Source: Vesta saturnalis (Eukaryota > Arthropoda > Insecta > Coleoptera > Lampyridae). From it: a stretch of 64,000 bases of DNA. The DNA lies in the NCBI GenBank assembly GCA_036346205.1, contig JARFJB010001495.1, positions 5,442,501 through 5,506,500 of the forward strand. Reading direction: 5' to 3'. Under the pieces are notes generated by a model. That model was given only the letters and a program-made list of their open reading frames with translations. It ran no database searches and was not told the DNA's origin. Below are positions 45,975 through 58,178 of the stretch, in pieces. Every line of letters begins with the position of its first letter. Position 1 is the stretch's first letter. A program made the position numbers and the translations under genes.

Positions 45975-47929
45975 GGCTAGTTGCAATAGAAAATGCAGCC
46001 TCTGCACTTTTAGACTTGGCTTTTTTACCTAAGAATCAGAAGTCGAATTACGTAAGACCTTAAGTGCATACCCAACCCCCTGGATTACACATATGAACCA
46101 CACAGTGGACGCGACGAGAACGAATGAAATTGCATTTTTCAATTCACATATTTTAAAAATCTTATTTAGACTCATAATTTGTGTGACTTAGCTTGATTTC
46201 ATAAGATACTTAAATTTAATTTATTACTGCAGTAACAATCAAATCGGAATATGGCCGTTAGAATCTCGTTCACTAAATGATATTCAGCATAGCTTAAAAC
46301 ACCTTTCAAACATGTTACTATGCAACTCCATTTAAATATGCAAAAATATATCTAATATATAACATTATTAAAAATTATATTAATAATATTTTCTTTGAGC
46401 TAAAAAGTACCAGTACACGCACTTTACCCCCCCCCCCCCCACTTCCACTTTAGAGGGGCTAAGTTCCGTCCTTTAATGTGCAACTGAATCTCACTCCTTT
46501 TCTTAATCATTTATTTTTCCGTCACCAATTTTATACCCTAAGTTCGTGTTTAGAACCTTTTTGACATTTTCCGCCCGTTTTATCCCTAATTAGAGCCTTT
46601 GCGGCTTATGGCGTGGGAAATCCACAGGAGCCTTATTTATGGTTGGTCTCCACGCCCTGCTAAACATTGCCACGCATACACCTGATTGGTCGCCTCCCGG
46701 CTACAGCTTACATCTAATTGGTCGTCTCGACCGCAGAGCTTGCTAACGCTATCTTGGACCTCCTTTTTTCAGCAGATGACACCCGCTGCGGCCCCGCTCC
46801 GACAGGTGAGGCTCTGCTGGGGACCCCTTTTCTTGCAGATGGGGCTGTACTCTGGGCTTTGTCCAATGTCTTATGGGAAATAATCACGCCTAGTTAAATT
46901 TTCACTCAAGGAGCCGTAGTGTGCTAATATAAAGGCATAAAATAAAGTATACTACAAATAGAAGCTTTTGAAGAGAGTATGCTGTTTGATGCGCCAGGGT
47001 CTTTATTTAAACAGTGTTTCATTTATCTTACAACGAGCCATCGTTAGTTATACAGAGTAACAGCGCAAAGTCGTGTTATGGAAAATAGTCACGACGAGTT
47101 ACTTTGAAAGTCGCCATGCGTGCAAAATTAATTTAAAATGACATTTTACAAACTTTATTAAACATAAATGTTAAACTAATATGTACACAATAAGTTAAAA
47201 ACCCAAACTAGTTTAATTATGTTTTTGTTTTGAATAATTGTAACTATTTTTCATACTTCATAGATTTGTTTGAACATCTTATATATGTACACAAAAATAT
47301 ACACTGTAATTTATCAAAACCCGAAAGTAACGGTATCGAATTATGTTATAATTTAAAGTTTAACATATATATCTTGTATTAAAACATAATTTAACGTATG
47401 TTTCAATACAATATTTATATGATTACAGGCCTCAAAACATATCGAAACACATTGCGTAAATGTAGCCGTGCATCTAAATAAAATCACTATTGGAATTTAT
47501 AAAAATTAAATCGGATTATCGTAGCAATCAAACATTGTTGGAACAATTGGATTCGTTGTAGCTTTAAATGATCCAATTAATCTGGTTCAATTTTCGGAAA
47601 TGCTTTAACTTGCTTCAATGGATTTCATTTTAGAGAGCACGTGATTTGTGTGTTTAGTTTAATGCAACTTTAAATAATAATATAGGACACATGTCATAAT
47701 GAATTTTACTGAAACACGACTCCAAAATATTTTCAGTGTTCTATCCAAACAATCAACATTTGTACAGTTGAAATAATTCCATTTTAATGTTCCTAAATCA
47801 ATAATTAAATTGTGTATTTATGTTAGTTTTATGAAAACTATAATAAACGTAGTAATTAAAGATGTACTCCAATGGTTATTTAACTCTACTTGTAGCGTTT
47901 GAATATCTTAGAATGAGAATTTTAAATAT
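45975..47929. other. Unassigned 2 kb with GC-rich island
   Basis: Mostly AT-rich. A run of 14 C lies at 46427-46440. The 46570-46870 segment is GC-rich with two ATTGGTCG motifs (46684, 46718), possibly inverted CCAAT boxes; its 65-codon frame has no domain. Confidence 0.35.
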
Positions 47930-48125
47930 GTATCTTTTTGGATGAAAAATCGGGTATTTACATTTTACAATTGTTAAGTTTACAGTTATCTTTAGGTTTT
48001 CAAAACTAGAATATTATAACTTAATGAATTTTCTAAATTGCGATTATTTACTGACGGCGATAACTGTCATTGTTATTTAAACGTTTAAATATTGTAAAGG
48101 ATAAATATAAAAATATGATTTTACA
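47930..48125 (+). repeat. Penelope terminal-repeat fragment
   Basis: 'ctgacggcgataactgtcat' and 'taaacgtttaaatattgtaaagg' match the right PLE2 repeat (31592-31650), diverged. With 38280-38360 it forms an inverted pair like that around PLE2. Confidence 0.55.
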
Positions 48126-48147
48126 GAAACGAATACATTTTTTTATA

Positions 48148-48262
48148 GCAAGTGTTGAAAATATCTGCCTTGCGATGTAATACATGCATTTATCCTGCGC
48201 ATCATTGAGTCCCTAATACGCTGGAATATGTCAGGATTATTTCTTATAACATCACATGTTAC
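48148..48262 (-). pseudogene. Mariner-type transposase C-terminal fragment
   Basis: Minus-strand frame IFQRIRDSMMRRINACITSQ then GRYFQHLL and stop is the typical C-terminus of the DUF4817-type transposases. It is an inverted, diverged copy of the 49370-49430 end of the next gene. Confidence 0.6.
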
Positions 48263-48555
48263 CTGTCTGGTTTATTTAGAAACTTTTTCGTCTCTTGTAT
48301 TTTTATATAAACTTACGATTTGAAATAAAAATATAAAATGTAAATCACTACGTGTCGGGACGAGGAAATTTATTTTAGAAAAAGAATCTAGTTGGATGCT
48401 GTCACTTATTAGGTCGTTTCTAATATTGTTTTCTTTGACATTACTCAGTAGTTTGAATACAATATTTTACGATTAATTCAATCAAAAATTTGTTATCTGA
48501 TCTGTTTAAATGTGCAGTAATAGGAGTTTTAATTAAACTAATAAGAACAATAATG

Positions 48556-49440
48556 GTTAATTTCACTAATGCAGAAATGGAAAATATGCATTTTATGTGC
48601 GGGAGAGCAAATGGAAATTCCTTGGAAGCTTGTTGTTTTTATACGGAAGCGTATCCTAATCGTAGATCTCCTTAATACAGCACGTTTACCAGGCTTCATG
48701 AAAGGCTAGATGAATCTGGCACTTTCAAAAGAAGTTTTGATACCGGCCGACACCGGGAAGTTCGAACACCAGAATTAGAAGTTGCTATCCTAAACATTAT
48801 TAAAGTGTAACCTGAGACAAGTACCAGGAAAATTGCAGAGAAATTAACTAATGCAACAACTGTATGGAGGGTATTAAAAGAACAACAGTTATATCCTTAC
48901 CATGGTCAGAGGGTTCAAACTCTCTTACCAAGAGATTTAAAACCGAGAATGATTTATTCCTAATGGTTTCACCGAATCTATACCGTTAATTTATTTTTTT
49001 TTTGTTCAAAAATTCTCTTTTCGGACGAAGCTAGTTTCTCAAAAGATGCTGAAGATAATCTACATTCAATAACAGAATCTAGACATCAATATCAATTTTC
49101 CGTTAACGTTTGGATAGGAATTATCGATGAACATTTCATTGGGCCACCTTTCTTTTTTAAGATTAACAAAAAGGATTCTCTCCTCTATTAGAACATTTAC
49201 CCCTGCAAACTAGAAGATACATGTATTACATGCTTGATGGCGCCTCAGCACATTTCAGCTTAAACGTGCGAAGGTGTTTAGATCTTACCTATGAAAACCG
49301 CTGGATAGGAAGAGGTGGACCTTATCTTTGGCCGCCTCGATCCCTAGATTTCTGTATTTGGGAATACGGATACGTAGGATAAATGCATGTATCACATCGC
49401 AAGGCAGGCATTTTGAAAGCTTGCTACAAAAAAATGTAGT
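48556..49440 (+). pseudogene. Mariner-type transposase (DUF4817 + DDE)
   Basis: Starts MVNFTNAEMENMHFMCGRAN, helix-turn-helix through YPNRRSP, stop, then STFTRLHERLDESGTFKRS and EVRTPELEVAIL. A second HTH TTVWRVLKEQQLYPYH follows, then LFSDEASFSKD (first Asp, near 49018), VNVWIGIIDEHFIGPPFFF, YMLDGASAHFSLN (second Asp, near 49235) and GRGGPYLWPPRS. The third motif is deleted: frame passes from SLDF to FCIWEYG. Ends SHRKAGILKAC in place of QGGHFEHL. Several stops. Confidence 0.8.
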
Positions 49441-51709
49441 CGTTCCTGTGTAGGACGTGTTTTATTTCAGTTCAATGTGTAAATAATATTTCTTTTAGGA
49501 ACGATTTCATGAATAGTTTATGCGTTAATAGAGGATAGGTTAGGTTCAGAAATGTTTCTGAATAAATTATTTTTGAAATGTGATTGTTCAGAAGAAAATT
49601 TAACAAAATTGGTACAGAATAAAACAATATTGGACAGCAACCACCTAGATTCTTTTTCTAAAATAAATTTCCCCGCCCCGGTAAGTTTTATGAAAAAAAT
49701 ACAAGAGATGAAAAAGTTTCTACATAAACCACACTATCCAAATTTAATTTTTTCAAAGTCGTTGTGTAAGTTTTTGTTGAAATTTAGTTAACAGGAATAG
49801 TAGGATAGTCTATTTCAACCCATTCTATTCATTCTAAAAAAGTGAGAAAATATGCAGAAAGTGGGTTTGCATGATAGTAACATTTCCGTAGAATTCCATT
49901 ATTCTATCACTTTTCTTTTTTGATTATTATTTTAAAAATAAAAACATTATTTTTCTGTTATCTTTGTACCGCGATATCTCGCTAATGGCTGACTTTTGAT
50001 CCAACGTTTATATAACAAACTATCATTTGTTTTCAACAAGGAATGACGACCTTAAGTTTTTCACATTTGTTTTGAAACCCTCTGTATAAAGCAAAGCATC
50101 GAGTGGATGTATCAAGTTTTAGTTTTTTAAATTAATTCTTTTCTATTGCAGTACGTTTTCTGTAAAATAAGTGTTAGAGTAGTATATTAAGAGTTTTTTA
50201 AAGAATGAGTGTTTCAAGGTCTTATGAAACACACTTTTTTCCTTTTGTTAGTTTAGGGATTTTTGTGCCGGTTGGTTATGTCTTACTTAATTTGAAAAGA
50301 GAAAATTTTATCTAGTAGCCTTTTGTTTTATCCAAATTCTGTCACAAAACATGAAATTGGAAGATAATCAAGATAATCTTGCATGTACACCCCCCTGAAA
50401 TACGTGAAATTTCCAAAAAATACGGTCGAGAATTTGTTCACATCAATCTTACACTGGACGCATTCTGTTTTTGACACATTTTGTAAGAGTGACAAGCCTG
50501 ACATAATTCCGGATCAAGGGTTGCCAACCTAAGATGATATCGGAGATGATGACGTCGCGTTTCTTAATATGTCCATTAGAGTATCGAATGGAAGAAAATT
50601 ACAAAAATGAAGTTAAATGTGTTGTGTTACATAAAAATGTAAGCATATATTTATTAACTACCATACAGTAAAAAATGCAAGTAAAAACGAATTTCTCAGC
50701 TTAATGTAATGAAAACATGAACATTTTAAACAGTACTTTAACTTGTTGCACGTATATGTTTCGTACTTGGAATATGCTTGTAAGTATAACTGCGTATTCA
50801 CTTTTTCACTGTTGAGTACTAAAAACTACGTTTAAAGTTTAGGAATATGGTATGTTGCTTTACTAGTGTCTATCAATCTATTTACTATTCATTAATAAAA
50901 TAGGAAAGCATGATGTAAGAATTTGGCATTCTCGATACACTTTTTACAGAGCACAATTAGTTTAAACTACTTATACAATGCATAACGAGCATTATCTGAA
51001 ATAAATCAATTGCGAAATCCTTTTTATTTACACTGGAGAAACAAGGAACTGAAGAATTTACATGAAGTTCGATGCTCGTTAATTCAATTGAACATGTGTT
51101 ACCTCTACTAAAACATACGAGAACAGCAATTAAAATGAAATGCACAAAATGTAAAACATTGGATTTTCTCAGTATAACTTGTTGAACTGTTGTTTGCTAT
51201 GAAATAAAATTAAATAGATGCTTTAAGTCTACTTAATATTATTTTATGGACTTTGTATAATTAGTTTTTGAACTAACAAGTAAGAAGATTCATTTAGTAT
51301 GAATTTGTTAATTTTTATTTTTAAAAAAATTACTTGGGCTTATTTCAATTTCCAAATAATTAAGATGGTTTAAAGTCACATTTACTGAAATATTGTTCCT
51401 TTCCAGTATTAATTACAAATATTACCTAAGCAGATAAATATTTTTTTCCATTTCGATGCTTTAATTAACCAACTCACTGAGTTCAGATTGAGCTGAATTG
51501 TGTGTTATTAAAATTTGTCTTTAATTATAAATACAAAAAAATTAAACTCATTAAATACCAATAACAGAAACAAACAAAAGTACATTTACAATAATGTCTC
51601 TGCTAAATTGATCAGTACAAGGTAAATTATACTCAACTGAGTTTATTCTATATTTTGGAATAACAGTACGCTGTACACTAGTATTGCGCTCTGTTTATCA
51701 TTGCTATTG
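49441..51709. other. Unassigned 2.3 kb
   Basis: AT-rich. Frame 49552-49791 (79 codons, lysine-rich) is unrecognised. On the minus strand 51145-50957 (62 codons) starts with a signal-peptide-like MHFILIAVLVCFSRGNTC and has three Cys; it might be a small secreted protein or first exon, but there is no supporting context. Confidence 0.35.
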
Positions 51710-52382
51710 TACCGGGTGTCCCAATAGCAAACGCTCTCAGCCATATATCAGGAACCGCTTCCGAAAAAAAAATGTTATAACAAAAGTGGCCTCGAGAAAA
51801 ACCTGGAAGTTGTTTATAGTATTGTAAATTTGCAAACTTAGTCCTGTTGAAAACAGTACTTTTCTACTAACGTCAGAGTAATAATTTCGACACAACCTAG
51901 TAACATGCACGGTAGAGGGCGGTATTTATTTATATTTTTTAGTCTAGTTTTCGTTGGAAAATATTAAATAGGAGTATGCAGTTTTAATCGTGTATTACAA
52001 AAGTAGACCAAATTACCAACAAAACCGCATGTCGATATCTTTTCCTATCCCCAGATAACTTAATAAATGTTTAAATTTTAAGTATTTTCCTTTGAATATA
52101 GATTAATCGGGTCTTACTGAACGAATTTTAACAATTTTGAAATGCTTAAAATTAATTTCCTTGTCCTATAAATAATCATATCAATTATAATTTCAATATC
52201 ACTGCTACTGTCACCCGGAAACGGCGTTAAGGAAGTTAAAGTGAAAATATATCAAAACAAATAGTGGGAGATGGAAAAAAACGTGTCAAGTTATTAAACA
52301 TAGTAATCCGTTCATTTACGTTTCATTGCGATTTATTCGTATTAAATTCGATATAAAATTTACTTTAAAAGTTAAATCTAAG

Positions 52383-53455
52383 ATGATTCTTACAAACCAA
52401 GAAGCATTTGACATGAAAGGCAGGTATTTTGAATGCATGAGAAATGCAACTGTTGCAGCTAGGGTGTATCCAATATAATATCCCCAAAGACGTAATTCCC
52501 GATAGTAGAGTTTTTCGTCGACTCATACACCGTTTAAGAACGACGGGAAATGTAAATCTTCCTGTTTATAGAAGACGCAGCAGAGGTCGCTCAGAGGCAA
52601 ACACAATAAATGTTTTGGAAAATGTGCAATTTAACCCCCGTTTAAGTATCAGAGCAATAGCTAGAGACTTGTGAATAAACAGAACCACGGTTCACCGTAC
52701 TTTAACAGAACACAGGTAAACTCATTAGATGTAAAATTAAAAGTAGATATCTTTCCATCTTAATTATATATGTTTCTTAAACAAAATATACCTACACAAT
52801 AATATTTTTGGTAAGATTATTTTGTAACATATTAATTTATTTATTTTACAACTCTGGAAAGTATTTACTAGGACTTTATATTTCTTTTAGGTTACATCCA
52901 TATCATGTAGTACTGCATCAAAGATGGAATGATCGCGATTACGATGGAAAGTCGGATTATTGCAACTGGTTGCTAGATATGATATGTGGCGACCCTCAAT
53001 TGCTGTAGCGTATTTTGTGGTCAGATGAAGCTACATTTAGAAGTGATGGTACAGTAAACCGTCATAATATGCACTATTGGTCACAGAATAATCCACGCTG
53101 GATGGAAGAGGTCCAACATCTGGGTCGATGGTCGGTAAATGTATGGTGTGGTATCTTAGATGGTCAAATAATTGGACCGTTTATTTTCTATAACTCAATT
53201 AATGGGGATAGCTATCTAAATTTTTTAAGGGATGAATTGCTTCTTTTTCTAGAAAATATACCCAATTCGTAGGTCCATGTTGTTCCAGCACGATGGGTGT
53301 CCGGCACATTTCTCCAAAGAATTTTAGAGAATTTTTAGATGATGCATTCGCTGATAAATGGATCGGACGTGGAAGCCTATATAGGTATAATACTAAATGC
53401 CATTCAGAGTATTTCGAGAGCGGAAATTTGAGACAGCTGTTCAATCCACTCTTCA
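52383..53455 (+). pseudogene. Element J transposase, intron-containing
   Basis: Starts ILTNQEAFDMKGRYFECM; a frameshift near 52455 brings FRRLIHRLRTTGNVNLPVY and LSIRAIARDL. An intron with GT...AG ends fits 52716-52890, after which HPYHVVLHQRW continues. Then ILWSDEATFRSDG (first Asp, near 53018), VNVWCGILDGQIIGPFIF, LFQHDGCPAHFS (second Asp, near 53290) and KWIGRGS. The third motif is lost; the sequence runs into (TA)n and element E. Confidence 0.8.
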
Positions 53456-53499
53456 AAGAGTAAACGCTTTTATAGTGCTGTTTGTTTTCATATTTGTTT

Positions 53500-53503
<4 letters not shown>

Positions 53504-53541
<38 letters not shown>
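53504..53541. repeat. (TA)n tract abutting element E left side
   Basis: About 38 bp TA; element E starts directly after it, lacking its outermost ~33 bp. Confidence 0.95.
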
Positions 53542-53543
<2 letters not shown>

Positions 53544-55172
53544 GGAAAATTCTCTTATTTTTGATTTCTCACAAAATTTCATTCTTGATGATTTGCCCTG
53601 CTTGTTTTCAAACCCCCGAAACACAAATTACTTTCTATTTTACTCGTACAGTTCTCGAGATAATATAATTTTTCTTGAAAAATTGGACTTAGAATGTTTT
53701 TCCTAATTTTTAGAAGTAACTTTAGTAGGCGGATTTCATTAAAAACACCACTGACAGAAATTGTCAAATGTGATAATTCTGTTGAACTGCAAATTAATTC
53801 ATGCTAATTTGAATTGTATGCTATAATGTTGACTTTACAACAAAGAATTTATCTAATTCAATGTTACGGAACTGGGGAAGAGTGCTACCGAGTTGTTATC
53901 AGAAAATTCAACCAAAAATACCCGGAGGTTGCCATTTCGAATGCCGGAGCAAAACTTGGTAACTAAATTCCTTCAAACAGGCTCGGTTTTAAACTTAAAG
54001 AAGCCAAAGGAGTTGTTCGATGAAGAAGATGCTGCTACTGTTCTCGCCGTTCATTCCGCAACAGAAGTTCCAAGGTTGTCTTTAAGAAGGAGGGCACTAC
54101 GAATTGGGATAGGTAAATCTCATTTACAAAGAATCTTCAAGGAGAACAAAATTTTACCATTTAAGCCGCAATTTAGGCAAACTTTAAAGAACGGTGATGA
54201 AGCGAAACGTCTGGATTTTTGTTTGGAAATGGGCAATAGAGTTTTGGAAGATTCAAATTTTCATAAACGAATAATGTTCTCCGATGAATCGACCTTTTCA
54301 ACTAACGGAGTCGTTTCCTCCCAACATTGCCGTTACTGGAGTAGGACGAATCCAAACTTCCGAATTGCTAGTCGCAGACAATGTTTGAAAAAAGTTAATG
54401 TGTGGTGTGCGGTTTCGTACCATTGGCCCATATTTCTTTGATCAAAATTTAAACCGTTATTCATATTTGGAAATGTTGCAAAACTTTTTAACTGATAAAC
54501 TGGATGAATTGCCATTGAACTACCAAATTGAAATGTTCTTCCAGCACGATGGGTACCCTGCTCATTATGCCGGTACTGTTCGCCAGTGGCTCAATCCAGA
54601 GTTCCATGATAACTGGATAGGAAGAGATGGTCCCATTTTATGGCCGCCGAGAAGTCCTGATCTCACAATAATTGACTTTTAACTGTAGGGTTGTTTAAAA
54701 CAAATTGTGTACAGTCAGCCATTAGACAATGATGAAGAGCAATTGAAAAATAGGATACGGAATGCTATCCAGTCCCTTTCAACGTAGAAATAAGGCGCAG
54801 TTTCAATGAATTCAGAGCTCGCATTGACATCTGTGCGGAAAAAGGAGGAGCATTATTTGAATAGAACATTTATAGTTCAGTTTTTTGAGAACTTCATTTC
54901 ATTTTACCATCAATTGTTAAATTTATTAATTAAAACTTGTGAGACCAATTTGATTTTTCCTTTGAAACAAATCAATTTACTTCAAAAAATTACGAAAAGC
55001 TCGAATTTTTCAAGAAAAATGATATTATCTCGAGAACCGTTTGAGTTAAATAGCAAGTAATTTGTGTTTCGGGGGTTTGAAAACAAGCAGGGCAAATCAG
55101 CAAGAATGAATTTTTCTGAGAAATAAAAAATAAGAGAATTTTTCCTCTTTTAAAGTCGATCCGGGGACATAC

Positions 55173-55174
<2 letters not shown>
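53542..55174 (+). mobile_element. Mariner-type element E nested in J
   Basis: TIRs of about 150 bp (53542-53700, 55000-55140; shared 'tttgccctgcttgttttcaa'). The right side continues to a CAGTATGTCCCCGG tip (minus) at 55174, which is missing on the left. Confidence 0.85.
53826..54864 (+). pseudogene. Element E transposase, nearly complete
   Basis: Starts MLTLQQRIYLIQCYGTGEEC with the helix-turn-helix; a frameshift near 53940 leads to a second HTH (LSLRRRALRIGIGKSHLQRI). DDE core: IMFSDESTFSTNG (first Asp, near 54275), VNVWCAV, a frameshift near 54415, GPYFFDQNLNRYS, FFQHDGYPAHYAG (second Asp, near 54545), and RSPDLTIIDF (third, near 54660) before a stop. C-terminus EKGGALFE ends at 54864. 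One of the best-preserved copies; all three Asp are present. Confidence 0.85.

Positions 55175-55229
<55 letters not shown>
55175..55229. repeat. (TA)n tract abutting element E right side
   Basis: About 55 bp TA with one slip, starting at the E terminus. Confidence 0.95.
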
Positions 55230-55317
55230 AATTGAAAATTTTATATACACAAAAGTTCTCGAATGATTCGATACCTATTATATTTGATAGAATCTAATGA
55301 GTTATAGTTATGATCCA

Positions 55318-55660
55318 TTCACGACAAGTACGTAACTGACTGTTTTAATAATAATTGCTATGTGCAACCTTAGCGATATGCGAGCCACATGGTAATAGTA
55401 CACATAGTAACTGTTACTATGCAAGTTAACCCAATTTCCTGTTGTTAACAAATTATATACATATAAAGTTTCTATCAAATGGAATTCATAACCTCTGTAG
55501 CTCAGTTGGCAGAGCACTCGTCTAGTCAACGAGAGGACATGGGTTCGAATCCCATTGGAGGAAATCTTTTTATGCATATAAAATTTTTCAATTATATATT
55601 TTATAAAAAAAATTGCTCATAACAATTATTATTAAAACAATCAGTTACGTACTTGTCGTG
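55318..55660 (+). mobile_element. tRNA-like unit bounded by 43-bp inverted repeats
   Basis: 55318-55360 and 55617-55660 are near-perfect inverted repeats ('cacgacaagtacgtaactga'). Between them is a tRNA-like sequence at 55491-55562. The region 55360-55500 is repeated at 55660-55800. Confidence 0.65.
55491..55562 (+). tRNA. tRNA-like sequence, Thr(AGT)-type anticodon loop
   Basis: 72 nt folding as a tRNA: acceptor ACCTCTG/TGGAGGA (six of seven pairs), D-stem GCTC/GAGC, anticodon stem CTCGT/ACGAG with loop CTAGTCA (anticodon AGT), T-stem ATGGG/CCCAT with loop TTCGAAT. The first acceptor pair is A-A, and it lies in a repeat, so function is doubtful. Confidence 0.5.
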
Positions 55661-55829
55661 TGTGCAACCTTAACGACATGCGGGACACATGATAATAGTA
55701 CACATAGTAACTGTTACTATACATGTTAACACAATTTCCTGTTCTTAACGAGTTATATACATATTAAGTTTCTATCGAATGGAATTCATAACCCCTGTAG
55801 CTCAGTTGGTAGAGCACTCATCTAGTCAA

Positions 55830-55831
<2 letters not shown>
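55660..55831 (+). repeat. Second copy of tRNA-like unit, cut in the anticodon stem
   Basis: Tandem duplicate of 55360-55531; the tRNA-like part (from 55791) matches until CAACGA and is then replaced by (TA)n. Confidence 0.8.

Positions 55832-55896
<65 letters not shown>
55832..55896. repeat. (TA)n tract
   Basis: About 65 bp TA directly following the broken tRNA-like copy. Confidence 0.95.
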
Positions 55897-55902
<6 letters not shown>

Positions 55903-56625
55903 TGAAACACTGTTGTTTATCCGGGCGTTGTATCGCGTCTGCTAGTGATGCTTCTGACTCCTGCCAGTACAAAAACGACGTTTCGGCAAAGTCTCATTTG
56001 CCATTTTCAAGTTTTCTCCTTCTCCAACTGATTTGTTCGGCTCCGTGTTACTCGAATCGAACCACGAGATTCGAGTTGTTCAAATTCGTTCAGTAGAACC
56101 CGAGTAATCTATATTCAAAGGAAAATGCTTAAAATTTACACATTTCTTAAGATGCGACATGCGGTTTTCGCCATTCTGTTGCATACTCCTATTTAACATT
56201 TTCCAAAGAAAACTAGGTTAAAAAAATAAATAAATACGCCCTCTAGGATGCATGTTACTTACTAGGTTGTGCCGAAATTGTTACTCTTACATTAGTGGAA
56301 AAGAGCTGTATTCAACAAGTCTAAGTTTGCAACGATCGATTACACAGAACATGAGTTACATGCGTTTTTTCATAATAAGATTCCCCCTATTTGAAAAGGT
56401 GGACTAAAACTTGTGAAATCGAATATGCGCATAATTTTTTGAAGAATCGTAATTTAAATGCCTCTTAATTAGGCGAAATTTGTAAAATATTTGTTATTCG
56501 TACAATTCTATAATAATTTTCAGGTTTTTCTCGAGGCCACTTTTGTTATAATTTTTTTCTTCCAAAGCTGTACTATAAGCGGTTTGTGATATATGACTGA
56601 AAGCCATTCTTATTGGGACAACCGG

Positions 56626-58107
56626 TACATTGTATGTATCAAGTGATCGTGAACACGAAGCTGTAAGGGTTGATGTTATACTCGAGGGCTAATTTGGTAT
56701 CATTTGTGATATTTCAATTTGTTTCTTTAACATAACCTTCTGATATAGTTGACGACTTCCAACAGCCATATCAATTAAATGGTTTGTTACTTAGATCGCC
56801 CAAAAAGGAAAAGGCTAATAAGGTAACCGTTAGCTCAGTCGGTTAGGTTAAGCACTTGGATTCGTGGGCATGAGGCTGGCGTAAAAACCTTGAATTTAAA
56901 AAAAAAACGGCACCACTTGGTTTCTATTTATAACGTCCTTAAATCAAGAAAGGGACACGATACAACAAAGACTACGTCACATTTAAAATAAAGTGAAATG
57001 TACCAGGCGGAGGACCGGTCACCTTAGACTTCTGATCCTAAAAAGTGGAAGAAACGAAAGAAATTACTATAGGTATCACACAAATGTTTATTGTTCAAAC
57101 AATCCAAATCCTCGAACAAAACAAACATTTCTTATTTTATCTGGAAACTTAATTATCAATTGTACATATGAAGTTATTATGTCGCGAAAGAAAACAAAGT
57201 GGTTTGTTTAAGTTCTTTACAAAACAACTCAAAACTATTTCTGCACTGTTAGACATCTAGTGGTAATCCGGGAGACTGAAATATAAAACACACAAAACAC
57301 AAAAATAAAAATAGACTCCTTAAAACTAGTGTACGCCCCTTTTTCAAAATGAAATGTATTTATTAGCAGTAAATACTCAATCGCAAATTAGTCAGATGTC
57401 TACCACTGAAATTACATAGTTTAAGCTCATAAACAGCAAATGCAGCGATCTGTTTAGTTTATTAAAAGCAACACAATAAACGTAGGTGTTTTTCTATACT
57501 ACTGACACGAATAATTGATTAAAGCATAACAGAAATTATTTTAACCGGTGTTGCCACATTTCCCGGCCTCGTATAGATGCACAGTGTTGCCCAACAACAG
57601 GTATAAGAAATGCTTACATTTAATTAAATAATAACTACTCTAATCCCTCAACAATGATAAATAACTTACTAACCAAGCTTATAAATTTTATGACTGAAGC
57701 CGTAGTACTTATAACTAACTAAGTATATAATAACTTTTCCGTTATTAACTCGCTTGCTGTAAAGCAAAACTAAATTTAAACATGAAAGCATTCAGTATTT
57801 CGACCAGTAATTAACACACAAAGCTGTAGTCTAACGAAGAATAAAAAGAAAGTTACTAAAACATGAGTAATCTATTCATAAATTTTCATTCCTTCGAATA
57901 TAACAACCGAACTTTTAGGTGCATAACCTTTCCTTTTAATGGAATCAACACAGCATGCAGAAGGTTAAAGGTTTTATAAGCACTAGCAAGCATTTGAAAC
58001 AAATTCACACATTTAGTTGATAAAGCGTCGAGCCAAAAGTAAGCTACATGTACAGTAATTATATAGGATTCGTGTGTGATTGTTGCATCCTTCAGGCCCC
58101 CGTCACG

Positions 58108-58109
<2 letters not shown>
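56626..58109. other. Unassigned 1.5 kb
   Basis: No gene recognised; frame 56993-57211 lacks a domain. The segment 57537-57625 is a paralogue of the MULE insertion site. Confidence 0.4.
57537..57625 (+). repeat. Empty-site paralogue of the MULE flank
   Basis: 'accggtgttgccacatttcc' through 'gatgcacagtgttgcccaac' is continuous here, but split at GATGCA by the MULE at 58880-58926 / 61664-61705. Confidence 0.85.

Positions 58110-58174
<65 letters not shown>
58110..58174. repeat. (TA)n tract
   Basis: About 65 bp of TA. Confidence 0.95.

Positions 58175-58178
<4 letters not shown>

Larger units (their letters stand above)
51712..56625. mobile_element. Mariner-type element J with nested insertions
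   Basis: TIRs (51712-52145 and about 56065-56625) start CCGGGTGTCCCAATAG / CCGGTTGTCCCAATAAG and are flanked by TA on both sides. Inside are its own transposase, element E, and a duplicated tRNA-like unit. Confidence 0.8.

Noticed and set aside
56826..56890. tRNA gene
   Set aside because: A 'tagctcagtcgg' A-box-like motif is present, but the T-arm is degenerate and the stems do not pair.
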